Below are positions 9,384 through 18,069 of a stretch of 64,000 bases of DNA, one piece after another. Position 1 is the stretch's first letter. The number at the start of each line of letters is the position of its first letter. The stretch is taken from the NCBI GenBank assembly GCA_016794125.1, contig JAEUKT010000004.1:197460-261459 (forward strand), in the 5' to 3' direction. The DNA is from Alphaproteobacteria bacterium. Its GTDB lineage: Bacteria > Pseudomonadota > Alphaproteobacteria > Micavibrionales > UBA2020. The notes under the pieces were generated by a model that saw nothing but the letters and a program-made list of their open reading frames with translations, did no database searches and was not told where the DNA came from. The position numbers were made by a program, and so were the translations under genes.

Positions 9384-10457
9384 ATGTCTGTTTTCAGCCA
9401 CAAGGAATTCGACCAGCACGAACAAGTCTCTTTTTTCCACGATGCGCAATCGGGGCTGAAGGCGATTATCTCGGTGCATAACACGAACCTCGGCCCCGCG
9501 CTGGGCGGCTGCCGCATGTGGGCGTATGAAAGCGACGAGGCGGCGATCAAGGACGTGCTCCGCCTGTCGCGCGGCATGACGTACAAGGCCGCCATCACCG
9601 GCCTGCCGCTGGGCGGCGGCAAATCCGTCATCATCGGCGACAAGAAAATGAAAACCGCCGACATGATGCGCGCCATGGGCCGCGCGGTCGAAAACATGGG
9701 CGGCCGCTATATCGTCGCCGAAGACGTCGGCACGACGGTCGAAGACATGAGCTACATCAACAGCCAGACGAAACACGTCGTCGGCATTTCGCACGGCACC
9801 GCCGGTTCGGGCGATCCGTCCCCCACCACCGCCCTTGGCGTGTTCACGGGCCTGAAGGCCGCTGTACGCTTCCGCATGGGCCGCGGCGACCTGAAAGGCC
9901 TGAAAGTGGCCGTCCAGGGCCTTGGCAACGTCGGCTACAACCTGTGCCGCCACCTGCACGAAGCAGGCGCGCAATTGTTTGTCACCGATATGGCCGCCGA
10001 CCGCGTCGATATGGCCAGCCGCGAATTCGGCGCGATGCCGGTTGCGCTGAACAGCATTTACGATGTCGATGCCGATGTGTTTGCGCCCTGCGCGCTGGGC
10101 GGCATCATCAACGACGAAACCCTGCCGCGCATCAAGGCAAAGGTTGTGGCGGGTGCCGCCAACAACCAGCTGGCCGAAGCACGCCACGGTGACGCGCTCC
10201 GCCGCGCGGAAATCCTCTATGCGCCCGACTATCTGGTGAACGCGGGCGGCTTGATCTCGGTCTATTTCGAGCATCAGGCGCGCGCGACCGGCAAGGCTTA
10301 TGACCGCCAGGCGGTTCTCGACATGGTCGCCAAGATCGATACCACCGCGACCAGCATCTTTGAAATGGCCGACAAGGAAGATATCTCCTGCGGCACCGCC
10401 GCCGACCGCATCGCGGAAAGCCGCTTCTGCGTCAAGAAAGCCTGCAAGGCCGCATAA
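9384..10457 (+). CDS. Leucine dehydrogenase-like Glu/Leu/Phe/Val dehydrogenase
   Basis: A 357-residue oxidoreductase; ATG 9384 is chosen because AGGAG lies 7 bases upstream and the N-terminus then aligns with the family. The substrate domain carries GGCRMW (about residue 38) and the catalytic lysine motif GLPLGGGKSVI (about 74); the Rossmann domain has VQGLGNVGYNL (about 178) and PCALGGIINDET. Such enzymes deaminate branched-chain amino acids with NAD. The enzyme fits the amino-acid-catabolic character of this segment. A strong terminator follows. Confidence 0.85.
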   Translation: MSVFSHKEFDQHEQVSFFHDAQSGLKAIISVHNTNLGPALGGCRMWAYESDEAAIKDVLRLSRGMTYKAAITGLPLGGGKSVIIGDKKMKTADMMRAMGRAVENMGGRYIVAEDVGTTVEDMSYINSQTKHVVGISHGTAGSGDPSPTTALGVFTGLKAAVRFRMGRGDLKGLKVAVQGLGNVGYNLCRHLHEAGAQLFVTDMAADRVDMASREFGAMPVALNSIYDVDADVFAPCALGGIINDETLPRIKAKVVAGAANNQLAEARHGDALRRAEILYAPDYLVNAGGLISVYFEHQARATGKAYDRQAVLDMVAKIDTTATSIFEMADKEDISCGTAADRIAESRFCVKKACKAA

Positions 10458-10484
10458 GCTTTTAGGGTAGCAACTAAAACAGGG

Positions 10485-10514
10485 AAGGGCCGGGAAACCG
10501 GCCCTTTCTTTTTT
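10485..10514 (+). terminator. Rho-independent terminator
   Basis: A 9-bp stem AAGGGCCGG (10485-10493), GAAA loop and CCGGCCCTT, then TCTTTTTT. It closes the leucine dehydrogenase transcript. Confidence 0.9.
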
Positions 10515-10553
10515 GTGTTGAAATAAACGGTGCACAACTATAAATTGCAACTT

Positions 10554-11360
10554 ATGAAAAAGCTGCCCGCACCCCATACCGTGAAACTCGATGCCCTGTC
10601 GCAATTCGCGGGCGGCGTGGCGCATGACATGATCAACGTATTGTCGTCTATCGAGGCCGAAACGGCCGCTGGCGTGCGCCTGCTGGAAACGGGCGATATC
10701 ACCGCCGCCGAACTGCAGCAACGTATCCACAAACTGACGCAGCAGGGCGCGCAACAGGTGCGGCAATTGCTGGCTTTTTCGCAGCAGAAGATCGGGCTAG
10801 AGGAAACGCTCGACCTTGCCGAAGTGTTGCGCGCCATGCGCGGCGCGCTGGAAACGCTCGCGGGTGGGGATGTATCCGTGCAATTCGACCTGCAGCCCGC
10901 CGTGGTCATCGCCGCGCGCGAACATGTGGCGCAGGTGGTGCTGAACCTTGCGCTGAACGCGGTGGAGGCGATGCCGAATGGCGGAATCTTGCGCATTTCC
11001 TGCACGGGGGCGCAGCTGGTGGTGCGCGATGACGGGCGGGGGATCGAGCCGCATCTGCTGCCGCGTATTTTCCAGCCGTTCTTTACCACCAAGACAGCGG
11101 GCAGGGCGGGGCTGGGCCTGTCGGTCGTCTATGGCATCGTCGAACAGCTGGGCGCGCAAATTGCGGTTGAATCGAAACCGCGCCGGGGCACCGCCTTTAC
11201 CGTGACCTTCCGCACCGGCGCAGTGGCCACGCAGCTGCCCCCGAATGATGTCGTAAACCTGCACAAAAGCGGTGCAATTGCCGCCGAAAACGGCATCTTG
11301 TGGAAAATCCTGCAGCGTGCGCGGGAATATCACCTGCAAAACCCCGAAGACGAGGCATAA
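10554..11360 (+). CDS. Soluble orphan sensor histidine kinase
   Basis: A 268-residue kinase core with no membrane segment and no recognisable sensor domain. The H box is FAGGVAHDMINVLSSI with H24 as phosphoacceptor; the ATPase part has the N box VLNLALNAVEAMPNGG, G1 DDGRGI, F box FQPFFTTK and G2 GLGLSVVYGIVEQLG. The H box resembles the NtrB/CckA-like HisKA subgroup, but HDFNN is changed to HDMIN. A GTG at 10530 would add eight residues; neither start has a good ribosome site. No response regulator is adjacent, so its partner is unknown. Confidence 0.8.
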   Translation: MKKLPAPHTVKLDALSQFAGGVAHDMINVLSSIEAETAAGVRLLETGDITAAELQQRIHKLTQQGAQQVRQLLAFSQQKIGLEETLDLAEVLRAMRGALETLAGGDVSVQFDLQPAVVIAAREHVAQVVLNLALNAVEAMPNGGILRISCTGAQLVVRDDGRGIEPHLLPRIFQPFFTTKTAGRAGLGLSVVYGIVEQLGAQIAVESKPRRGTAFTVTFRTGAVATQLPPNDVVNLHKSGAIAAENGILWKILQRAREYHLQNPEDEA

Positions 11361-11424
11361 TAACTATTGCCATCCTTGCCATATTCCGCTTAAATATCAG
11401 GGAGTTAATCGGGGACTGACTCGC

Positions 11425-12951
11425 GTGTCAAAAATCAGGGAAGTGGATGTTCTGGTCATCGGCGGCGGCGTGAACGGCTGCGGCATCGCGCGCGACCTTG
11501 CGGGGCGCGGATTGTCGGTCGTGCTGTGCGAAAAAGACGACCTTGCCTCTGCAACATCCTCCGCTTCGACCAAGCTGATTCATGGCGGGCTGCGCTATCT
11601 GGAACAATACGAATTCAACCTTGTGCGCCACGCGCTGCACGAACGCGAAGTGCTGCTGAAATCCGCGCCGCATATCATCTGGCCGCTCACTTTCATTTTG
11701 CCGCATCACCGCAAACTGCGCCCGTGGTGGATGATCCGCGCAGGCCTGTTTTTGTACGACCATCTGGGCGGCCGAAAAATCCTGTCGCGTTCCCACAGCC
11801 ATTACCTGCCGGGCACGATGTACGGACAGCCGCTGCGCCCCGAATTCCGCCGCGGTTTTTCCTATGCCGATTGCTGGGTCGAGGATACGCGGCTGGTCAT
11901 CCTGAGCGCGCGTGATGCGTTCGAAAAGGGCGCGGAAATTTTGACGCGCACCGAATGTATCTCCATCGGCAAGCACCCGAAACAGGACATCTGGCAGGCC
12001 GTGCTGCAAGATGTGAACACCGATGAAAAGCACAAAATCCATGCGCGCATGGTGGTGAACGCATCGGGCCCATGGGTTGCGAAAACGCTGGGTCTGGTTG
12101 GCGAAGGTGTCGGCAAATACAAGATCCGCTGGGTCAAGGGCAGCCATATCATCGTGCCCAAGCTTTATCAGGGCGACCACGCCTATATCCTGCAAAACGA
12201 CGATAAACGCGTCGTTTTCACGATCCCTTACGAGAAAAAATACACCCTCGTCGGCACGACCGACATCGAATACAAGGACGATATCGAGGAAGTGCGCATT
12301 TCGATCGAGGAAGTCGATTACCTCTGCGCCGCCGTCAACCGGTTCTTCCGTTATGCGGTAAAGCCCGAAGATGTCGAATGGACCTATAGCGGCGTGCGCC
12401 CGCTGGTCGATGATGGCGATGCGAATGTGTCGGAAGTTACGCGCGACTACATCCTTGAAATGGACGATGTCGAAGGCCTGCCCATTTTGTCGGTCTATGG
12501 CGGCAAGATCACGACCTTCCGCAAACTGGGCGAGCAGGCGGGCGATATGGTCACCGAAAAACTCGGCAAGGGGACGGCGGCATGGACTGAAACCGCGCCG
12601 CTGCCGGGCGGCGAAGGCGGCATCGCGGGTTTTGAAACCTTCATGAAGACGATACGGCGCGAACATGCATGGCTGCCCGAAAACCTCGCCAAACGCCTGG
12701 GCCGCGCTTATGGCGCGCGCACGCGCGACATTTTGCGCGGCGCAAAACGCATCACCGATCTGGGCGAACATCTGGGCGAAAGCATTTACGAAGCGGAAAT
12801 CAGGTATCTGGTCGCCAACGAATGGGCGCAGACGCTGGAAGACATTTTGTGGCGCCGGTCAAAACTCGGCCTGCACACCACCGAAATGACCCAAGACAAA
12901 ATCCGCAAACTGCTGAAAAAAATTGCGGGCGATCAGGAAGAGGCGGCGTAA
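11425..12951 (+). CDS. glpD: Aerobic glycerol-3-phosphate dehydrogenase
   Basis: A 508-residue flavoprotein, the usual length for GlpD. GTG 11425 gives an N-terminus that leads straight into the FAD Rossmann motif VLVIGGGVNGCGIARDLAG (residues 8-26); further family motifs are TSSASTKLIHGGLRYLEQYE (split around residue 45-65) and YGGKITTFRKLGE near 365. It oxidises glycerol-3-phosphate to dihydroxyacetone phosphate at the inner face of the membrane and feeds electrons to quinone. glpK starts 1 base after its stop, so the two form an operon. Confidence 0.93.
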   Translation: MSKIREVDVLVIGGGVNGCGIARDLAGRGLSVVLCEKDDLASATSSASTKLIHGGLRYLEQYEFNLVRHALHEREVLLKSAPHIIWPLTFILPHHRKLRPWWMIRAGLFLYDHLGGRKILSRSHSHYLPGTMYGQPLRPEFRRGFSYADCWVEDTRLVILSARDAFEKGAEILTRTECISIGKHPKQDIWQAVLQDVNTDEKHKIHARMVVNASGPWVAKTLGLVGEGVGKYKIRWVKGSHIIVPKLYQGDHAYILQNDDKRVVFTIPYEKKYTLVGTTDIEYKDDIEEVRISIEEVDYLCAAVNRFFRYAVKPEDVEWTYSGVRPLVDDGDANVSEVTRDYILEMDDVEGLPILSVYGGKITTFRKLGEQAGDMVTEKLGKGTAAWTETAPLPGGEGGIAGFETFMKTIRREHAWLPENLAKRLGRAYGARTRDILRGAKRITDLGEHLGESIYEAEIRYLVANEWAQTLEDILWRRSKLGLHTTEMTQDKIRKLLKKIAGDQEEAA

Positions 12952-12952
12952 C

Positions 12953-14434
12953 ATGTCCAAATTCATCCTCGCCATCGATCAGGGCACGACCAGCACGCGC
13001 GCGATTTTGTTCGATGAAAAGGGGCATATCACCGGCATCGCGCAAAAGGAATTGCAGCTTTACTATCCCGAAAACGGCTGGGTGGAGCAGAACCCCGAAG
13101 ATATCTGGTCGGATACCGAATATGTCTGCCGCGGCGTGATGGCGCAGCATAGCATCCATCCCACCAATGTCGCCGCCATCGGCATTACCAACCAGCGCGA
13201 AACCACCATCGTCTGGGACCGCAAGACTGGCGAGCCTGTCTATAACGCCATCGTCTGGCAGGACCGCCGCACAGCGGATATGTGCCAGAAATTCAAGGAT
13301 GCGGGGCTGGAGCCGACTTTTGCGCGCAAGACCGGCCTGCTGCTCGACCCTTATTTCTCCGGCACGAAACTGCGCTGGATACTGGATAACGTCGAAGGCG
13401 CTGCCGCGCGTGCGAAAAACGGCGAACTGGCCTTTGGCACGATTGACTGCTTCCTGCTCTGGAGGTTGACGGGCGGCAAGGTGCATGCGACCGACATCAC
13501 CAACGCGTCACGCACGCTGCTGTTCAATATCGTCGAACAGAAATGGGATGATGAACTGCTGAAAATCCTCGGCATCCCTGCATCCATGCTGCCGGAGGTA
13601 AAGGACAACAGCACGCATTTCGGCGATGTGGGGGCGGATTTCCTCGGCGCGCCGACGCGCGTTGCGGGCATGGCGGGCGATCAGCAGGCGGCATTGATCG
13701 GGCAGGCCTGCTTCAAGCCCGGCATGGTCAAAAGCACCTATGGCACCGGCTGCTTCGCGCTGATGAATATTGGCGGCGAGTTCAAGCCGTCGCAGAACAA
13801 GATGCTGACAACCGTCGCCTATCGCCTGAACGGCGAGATCAATTACGCCATCGAAGGATCAATCTTTGTCGCGGGCGCGGCGATACAGTTCCTGCGCGAC
13901 GGGCTGGGCATCATCAAATCGTCGAACGAGACCGAGGCGCTGGCAAAATCGGTGCCCGATAACGGCGGTGTCTATATGGTGCCAGCCTTCACCGGTCTTG
14001 GCGCGCCGTACTGGAACCCCCATGCGCGCGCGTCAATCAGCGGGCTGACCCGCGGGGCGACATCGGCGCATATCGTGCGCGCCGCGCTGGAGGCGCAGGC
14101 ATATCAAACCGAAGACCTGATGCGCGCGATGGCGGAGGACGCGGGATACCCGATGACCGAAATCCGCGTCGATGGCGGCATGGTGAAAAACAGCTGGGTC
14201 TGCCAGTTCCTGGCCGATATGACATCGACCCCCGTGCTGCGGCCAACCGTGACGGAAACGACGGCGCTGGGCGCTGCATATCTTGCGGGGCTGCAGGCGG
14301 GCATGTTCCCCTCCATCGATTACATTACCGATTCATGGGAATGCGAACGCCGCTTCACGCCCGTCATGATGTCGGCGGAGCGTGAAAGGCTTTATGCGGG
14401 CTGGCAGCAGGCCGTGAAGCAGGTGCTGGCGTAA
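12953..14434 (+). CDS. glpK: Glycerol kinase
   Basis: A 493-residue FGGY-family sugar kinase matching GlpK in length. The N-terminal phosphate loop is AIDQGTTSTRAILFD (residues 6-20), followed by WVEQNPEDIW, TNQRETTIVWDRKTG with the glycerol-contacting R-E pair, the FGGY signature GTYGTGCFALMN near 260 and the adenosine motif region with VDGGMVKNSW near 405. It phosphorylates glycerol in the cytoplasm for GlpD. No glpF facilitator is next to it; the following small membrane protein overlaps its stop codon. Confidence 0.95.
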   Translation: MSKFILAIDQGTTSTRAILFDEKGHITGIAQKELQLYYPENGWVEQNPEDIWSDTEYVCRGVMAQHSIHPTNVAAIGITNQRETTIVWDRKTGEPVYNAIVWQDRRTADMCQKFKDAGLEPTFARKTGLLLDPYFSGTKLRWILDNVEGAAARAKNGELAFGTIDCFLLWRLTGGKVHATDITNASRTLLFNIVEQKWDDELLKILGIPASMLPEVKDNSTHFGDVGADFLGAPTRVAGMAGDQQAALIGQACFKPGMVKSTYGTGCFALMNIGGEFKPSQNKMLTTVAYRLNGEINYAIEGSIFVAGAAIQFLRDGLGIIKSSNETEALAKSVPDNGGVYMVPAFTGLGAPYWNPHARASISGLTRGATSAHIVRAALEAQAYQTEDLMRAMAEDAGYPMTEIRVDGGMVKNSWVCQFLADMTSTPVLRPTVTETTALGAAYLAGLQAGMFPSIDYITDSWECERRFTPVMMSAERERLYAGWQQAVKQVLA

Positions 14435-14829
14435 TGGCGATCCCGCGCGACAAAAACCGCATCGCCGGTTTTATCCTCATGCTGCCGCATTTCGCGCTGG
14501 CGACGCTCAGCGGCATGAACCTTATTTATGATGTCGGATTGCTGGATCTCAGCGGCGAGCGCAGGCTGAATATTCCTCTGGACTGTATCGTGATGGGCGG
14601 CGAGGTGCTGACCTGCTTCGCGTTATGGCGGCCCGGCAGGTTCAGCTCCATCGGCCCTCTCGCCAAAATTCGCGTATTGGCATTTATCTGGAACATCCTG
14701 AACGCGCTATGGCTGGCGTTCATCTTCATGCGCGGGGATGCAGACGGGATGCAGACAGGCGAGATGGCGCTGGCGATTATCACGCTGGGGGCGCTGCTGT
14801 TCTTCGCAATCGGAAATAAGAAAGCCTAG
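14434..14829 (+). CDS. Small four-helix membrane protein, unknown, in glp operon
   Basis: A 131-residue protein whose ATG overlaps the glpK stop (TAATG). Four hydrophobic segments lie near residues 11-32, 48-64, 78-98 and 110-128; no motif of the MIP glycerol facilitator (NPA) or any transporter is present. Position and coupling tie its expression to glpDK. I do not recognise the family. Confidence 0.6.
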   Translation: MAIPRDKNRIAGFILMLPHFALATLSGMNLIYDVGLLDLSGERRLNIPLDCIVMGGEVLTCFALWRPGRFSSIGPLAKIRVLAFIWNILNALWLAFIFMRGDADGMQTGEMALAIITLGALLFFAIGNKKA

Positions 14830-15545
14830 CGTCCGTGGCGCAGCGTCGGGGCGACGCTGGTGCGTTTGGGCGCGTTTTCGTCGGGGCTGGTATGGCCGGT
14901 GAAGGTGCCACTGATGCGGTCGTCGCCGATCTTGCGCAACGCCATCGGTTTTTCCCCGGCATCGATGCGCTGCTGTTCCTCGCGGCGCGCGCCGTCGAAA
15001 ATTTTGTCGATCTTGCCCGCGTGGTCGGCGGTCGTCATCGCGCCCCAGACATCATCACCTTTTTGCAAACCTTGCAGGAAATCGGCCACGAATTTGTCGC
15101 TGTTGCCCTTGTATTCCTTGCGGATGCCTGCGGCGAGGTCGACATACCGCTTGGCTTCATCCTTTTCCATGCCCGTGGGGTCGAGCGAGGTAAAGAAATC
15201 CTGCAATTCCCATTTACCCGGCGCGACTTTTGAAATGTTCACGCGCGCGAGCATGGCATAGCTGCCGTCAGCCTCGGGCTGGCGCTTGACCACGGCAAAG
15301 GCGGCGTTATCACCGCTGACGCTGGTCATGACTCGGATGTCTTTTTCGGGTTCCTGCTTCAGGGCGCCCAAACGGTCTTCGGTGAAGGGGCGGTGTTCAT
15401 GCATGTCGCGCACAATCTGCGCGAATTTGAAATTGCCGAGTTCCTTTTGCTGCATGAGGGTGTAGACGGGGTTGCTGTCCATTTCCTGCAAAGGGGTTTG
15501 CCCTTTGAGCTGTTCCACCAAACCGTCGACGAATTTCACGTTCAT
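14826..15545 (-). CDS. Hypothetical soluble protein
   Basis: A 239-residue protein of unknown function, predicted soluble and without signal peptide. ATG 15545 is preferred to upstream alternatives because it follows AAAGG-type sequence and avoids a low-quality extension. The middle alternates charged helices and short beta segments (for example SYAMLARVNISKVAPGKWEL); the C-terminus is polar and probably disordered. It converges on the glp operon, overlapping by 4 bases. Two exact 21-bp repeats lie 53 bases upstream of the start and may control it. Confidence 0.5.
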   Translation of the reverse strand: MNVKFVDGLVEQLKGQTPLQEMDSNPVYTLMQQKELGNFKFAQIVRDMHEHRPFTEDRLGALKQEPEKDIRVMTSVSGDNAAFAVVKRQPEADGSYAMLARVNISKVAPGKWELQDFFTSLDPTGMEKDEAKRYVDLAAGIRKEYKGNSDKFVADFLQGLQKGDDVWGAMTTADHAGKIDKIFDGARREEQQRIDAGEKPMALRKIGDDRISGTFTGHTSPDENAPKRTSVAPTLRHGR

Positions 15546-15597
15546 GCCTGCACCCTTTTGTCCTTTATCAGCAGTATAACGTCTATATGTAAACAAT

Positions 15598-15639
15598 TTA
15601 TTAGCGGAAATACAAGAATTATTAGCGGAAATACAAGAA
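15598..15639. repeat. Two adjacent exact 21-bp direct repeats
   Basis: Copies at 15598-15618 and 15619-15639 with core TTAGCGGAAATACAAG are identical and head-to-tail, two DNA turns apart, as in iteron-like regulator sites. They precede the leftward hypothetical gene starting at 15545. Confidence 0.8.
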
Positions 15640-15664
15640 AAATCACCATATATTACAAAGAGTT

Positions 15665-15686
15665 CGGGAGCCCCTTGAGGCTCCCG
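15665..15686. other. Hairpin CGGGAGCC / GGCTCCCG
   Basis: An 8-bp stem with a 6-base loop, without a clear T run on either side. It lies in the 259-base gap between the hypothetical gene and plsC and could be a weak terminator for plsC. Confidence 0.45.
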
Positions 15687-15804
15687 ATATCTTCACAACA
15701 CACACAACTATGAATTCTTTTTGCCGTTTGTCCGTGCCAGCGTATTCGCCCTGCACAATCACAACCTAGCAGGGGAGCGGTAAAGGGATGGTTAATGCGT
15801 ATTG

Positions 15805-16551
15805 CTATTTTCGGGGCAGCGCAGCGCCGCCGGCTTCGACGACCAGCTTGTCGCTCGCAGACTCCAGCGCGGTTTCGAGGCGTTCCATCATCTGCAGCGG
15901 CGGCACGCCGGCGGGGATGGGCGGCAGGAATTCGAACACGACCGTGCCGGATTTTTTAAAGAACGCGTTGCGCCCCCAGAACACGCCGGAATTGAGCGCC
16001 ATCGGTACGACCGGCACATCGAGGTCTTTGTAGATTTTCGCCAGCCCTGCTTTATACGGTTTCACATCGCCCGGCTTCACGCGCGTGCCCTGCGGGAAGA
16101 TGGCGACCGACCTGCCGCTGTCAATCGCCGCCTTGCAGCCGCGGCTCATCGCGCGCATCGATTCCATGCCGTCGCCGCGGTTGATCGCGACCTGCCCCAT
16201 GCGTTTCGGGTACATGCCCCACAGCGGCAAATATGTCAGCTCCTTTTTCAGGATGATGACGGGATAGCGGAATTTTTCCTGGAACGGCAGTTTCAGCGTT
16301 TCATAGGCCGACTGGTGCTTGGCCGCGATGATATAGGGCGTGTCCGCCGGCAGGTGTTCCAATCCGCGGATTTCCAGCTTCAGCCCCAACACGTATTTTT
16401 CGATGAAGGCGATATAGCCGCCGTAATATTTCGATACGATGGCCGTGCATTTTTTCGGCGCGAAGAAAAACGACCACGGCAGCACAAGGCTCCAGAACAA
16501 TGACCCGAAGATATAGAGGAAGTTGAAAGCAATCGACCGCAACGCGTCCAT
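15805..16551 (-). CDS. plsC: 1-acyl-sn-glycerol-3-phosphate acyltransferase
   Basis: A 248-residue PlsC-family enzyme anchored by an N-terminal hydrophobic segment (residues 7-31). Motif I is KHQSAYE with H79 (the usual aspartate is replaced by E84, as in many bacterial PlsC), motif III is IFPQGTR (151-157) and motif IV surrounds VPVVPMALNSG. It makes phosphatidic acid at the cytoplasmic face of the inner membrane. It lies 11 bases after the ydcF-like gene in a leftward ftsE-ftsX-ydcF-plsC run; an AGGAC site precedes the start. Confidence 0.9.
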   Translation of the reverse strand: MDALRSIAFNFLYIFGSLFWSLVLPWSFFFAPKKCTAIVSKYYGGYIAFIEKYVLGLKLEIRGLEHLPADTPYIIAAKHQSAYETLKLPFQEKFRYPVIILKKELTYLPLWGMYPKRMGQVAINRGDGMESMRAMSRGCKAAIDSGRSVAIFPQGTRVKPGDVKPYKAGLAKIYKDLDVPVVPMALNSGVFWGRNAFFKKSGTVVFEFLPPIPAGVPPLQMMERLETALESASDKLVVEAGGAALPRK

Positions 16552-16562
16552 TTTTTATTGTC

Positions 16563-17153
16563 CTATGCCGCAAAGGGGCGCCACACCAGCGCCGCGATGA
16601 ATTTCATGTATTCGCGCAAGATCAGCGCGCGCGTGGTTCCGTCGCGCCACCAGTTTTTCATGTCGAGCCCTTCGGGTTCGACGGGGTAGGGGATGGCGGT
16701 CAAGTCATCGCCGTAGGCATCGAAATCCATCAACGCGCGCTTCATGTGGTAATTGGCGGTGACCAGGTAATAGGTCTTGAAGTTTTCGCGGCGCAGCCAT
16801 GCGGTTGCTTCCTTGGCGTTGCCAATCGTGTCGTCGGCTTCAAATCCCAGTTCGACGCAGCAATCGAGGCCCGCGCCTTTTTTGCGCGAACGCTCCAGCA
16901 GCTCCTTCACCTCGACCCCGCGATACACGCCGGAGATAAACAGTTTTTTGCCCTGCGCTTTTTCCAGCAGGTCAAACCCCGCATCCAGCCTGTTGGTGCC
17001 GCCGGTCAGCACGACAATCGCATCGGCCTTGTCGGCCGCTTCGGCGCGGATTTCCGATATGCCGCGCGTGAAGGCGTAAAGCCCCGCCAGCCACAACGCC
17101 AGCGCAAGCAGCAGTATCAGCGGCAGCCGTACGGATTTGGCATGCGCAGACAT
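16563..17153 (-). CDS. YdcF/DUF218 domain protein
   Basis: A 196-residue protein with one N-terminal membrane anchor (residues 9-30) and a DUF218 Rossmann-like domain: ADAIVVLTGGTNRL near residue 43, KLFISGVYRG near 70, DDTIGNAKEA with the conserved acidic/polar patch near 107 and YYLVTANYHMKRAL near 128. Related proteins (ElyC, SanA, YdcF) act in envelope or lipid-carrier metabolism. Its place between ftsX and plsC agrees with an envelope role; the exact activity is not known. AGAGGA precedes ATG 17153. Confidence 0.8.
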   Translation of the reverse strand: MSAHAKSVRLPLILLLALALWLAGLYAFTRGISEIRAEAADKADAIVVLTGGTNRLDAGFDLLEKAQGKKLFISGVYRGVEVKELLERSRKKGAGLDCCVELGFEADDTIGNAKEATAWLRRENFKTYYLVTANYHMKRALMDFDAYGDDLTAIPYPVEPEGLDMKNWWRDGTTRALILREYMKFIAALVWRPFAA

Positions 17154-17162
17154 AAAATCCTC

Positions 17163-18068
17163 TTACGCCAGCTTCGAGAGTTCGCGCATCACCGTGCGCT
17201 GCGCCGTGAAATGCGCGATCAACGATCCCGCCAGCACGGGGGCGGCGGCGATCAATATCCATTCCAGCGGCATCAGGCGGATATGCGGGAAAATGGCGGT
17301 GTCGATGGTATGGGTCATGTAACTGACGCCCAGAATCGCCAGCACCATGCAGACGACGCCGCCCATCGCGCCCTTCATCGCGCCTTTCAGCGTATGATGG
17401 CGGAACTGGCGCGCGATATATTCGTCGGATGCGCCGACCAGATGCAGCGTTTCCACTTCCTGCGCATGGATGGCCAGTTTCGACCTGACGATGCCCGCAA
17501 TGGACGCTGCGGTTAAAAGGATGATGACGCCCGTCAGCAGCAGCACGAACATGCGCGCGGTTGCGACCAGCGTTTTGACATCGCTTAAGGTATCTGCATG
17601 GCTGTCGACCGCAGCGTCAGGCGCGACCTTGTTCAGGTCGGCTATCAGCGCGGCGGAATCAACGTCTTTCTTCAGCGTGATATCGATAATGGCGGGCAGG
17701 GGCAGGCTGTCGGGCGCTTTTTCACCCAGCCACGGGCGCAGCAGACCCAGAATTTCTTCGCGCGTCAGGGCGCGGCTTTTTTCGACCGCCGGATGCTGTT
17801 TGGCCATCCACAATACTTTTTTCAGCGTTTCGGCGGATGCCGCTTTTTGCTCGTCCGTTACCGGCGGCTTGATCTCGACGGTGAGGCTGCCGGAAAGGCC
17901 GGACACCCAGCTTTGCGTGACAGCGTTCAGGCCAAGGTTGACGGCAAGCGCCAGCGTCGCGAAAAACACCATCAAACCGGTTGACCACGCCACCAGATGT
18001 GCGCCGGCACCCTGGTCGAGGCCTATATCGTATTGGTATTTTCCGGGGATCAGCTTGCTTTTTGCCAT
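17163..18068 (-). CDS. ftsX: Cell division protein FtsX
   Basis: A 301-residue permease-like protein with the FtsX layout: a cytoplasmic N-terminus, first membrane segment near residues 27-48, a periplasmic loop of about 120 residues, then three membrane segments (about 168-190, 215-240, 265-290). With FtsE it forms the ABC-type complex that activates septal cell-wall hydrolases. The start lies one base after the ftsE stop (TAACATG), giving tight coupling. Sequence similarity in the family is low, so the call rests on layout and the ftsE neighbour. Confidence 0.88.
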   Translation of the reverse strand: MAKSKLIPGKYQYDIGLDQGAGAHLVAWSTGLMVFFATLALAVNLGLNAVTQSWVSGLSGSLTVEIKPPVTDEQKAASAETLKKVLWMAKQHPAVEKSRALTREEILGLLRPWLGEKAPDSLPLPAIIDITLKKDVDSAALIADLNKVAPDAAVDSHADTLSDVKTLVATARMFVLLLTGVIILLTAASIAGIVRSKLAIHAQEVETLHLVGASDEYIARQFRHHTLKGAMKGAMGGVVCMVLAILGVSYMTHTIDTAIFPHIRLMPLEWILIAAAPVLAGSLIAHFTAQRTVMRELSKLA

Positions 18069-18069
18069 G

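Noticed and set aside
15598-15639. Possible start of a CRISPR array
   Set aside because: Only two copies, directly adjacent with no spacer; there are no cas genes in the window.
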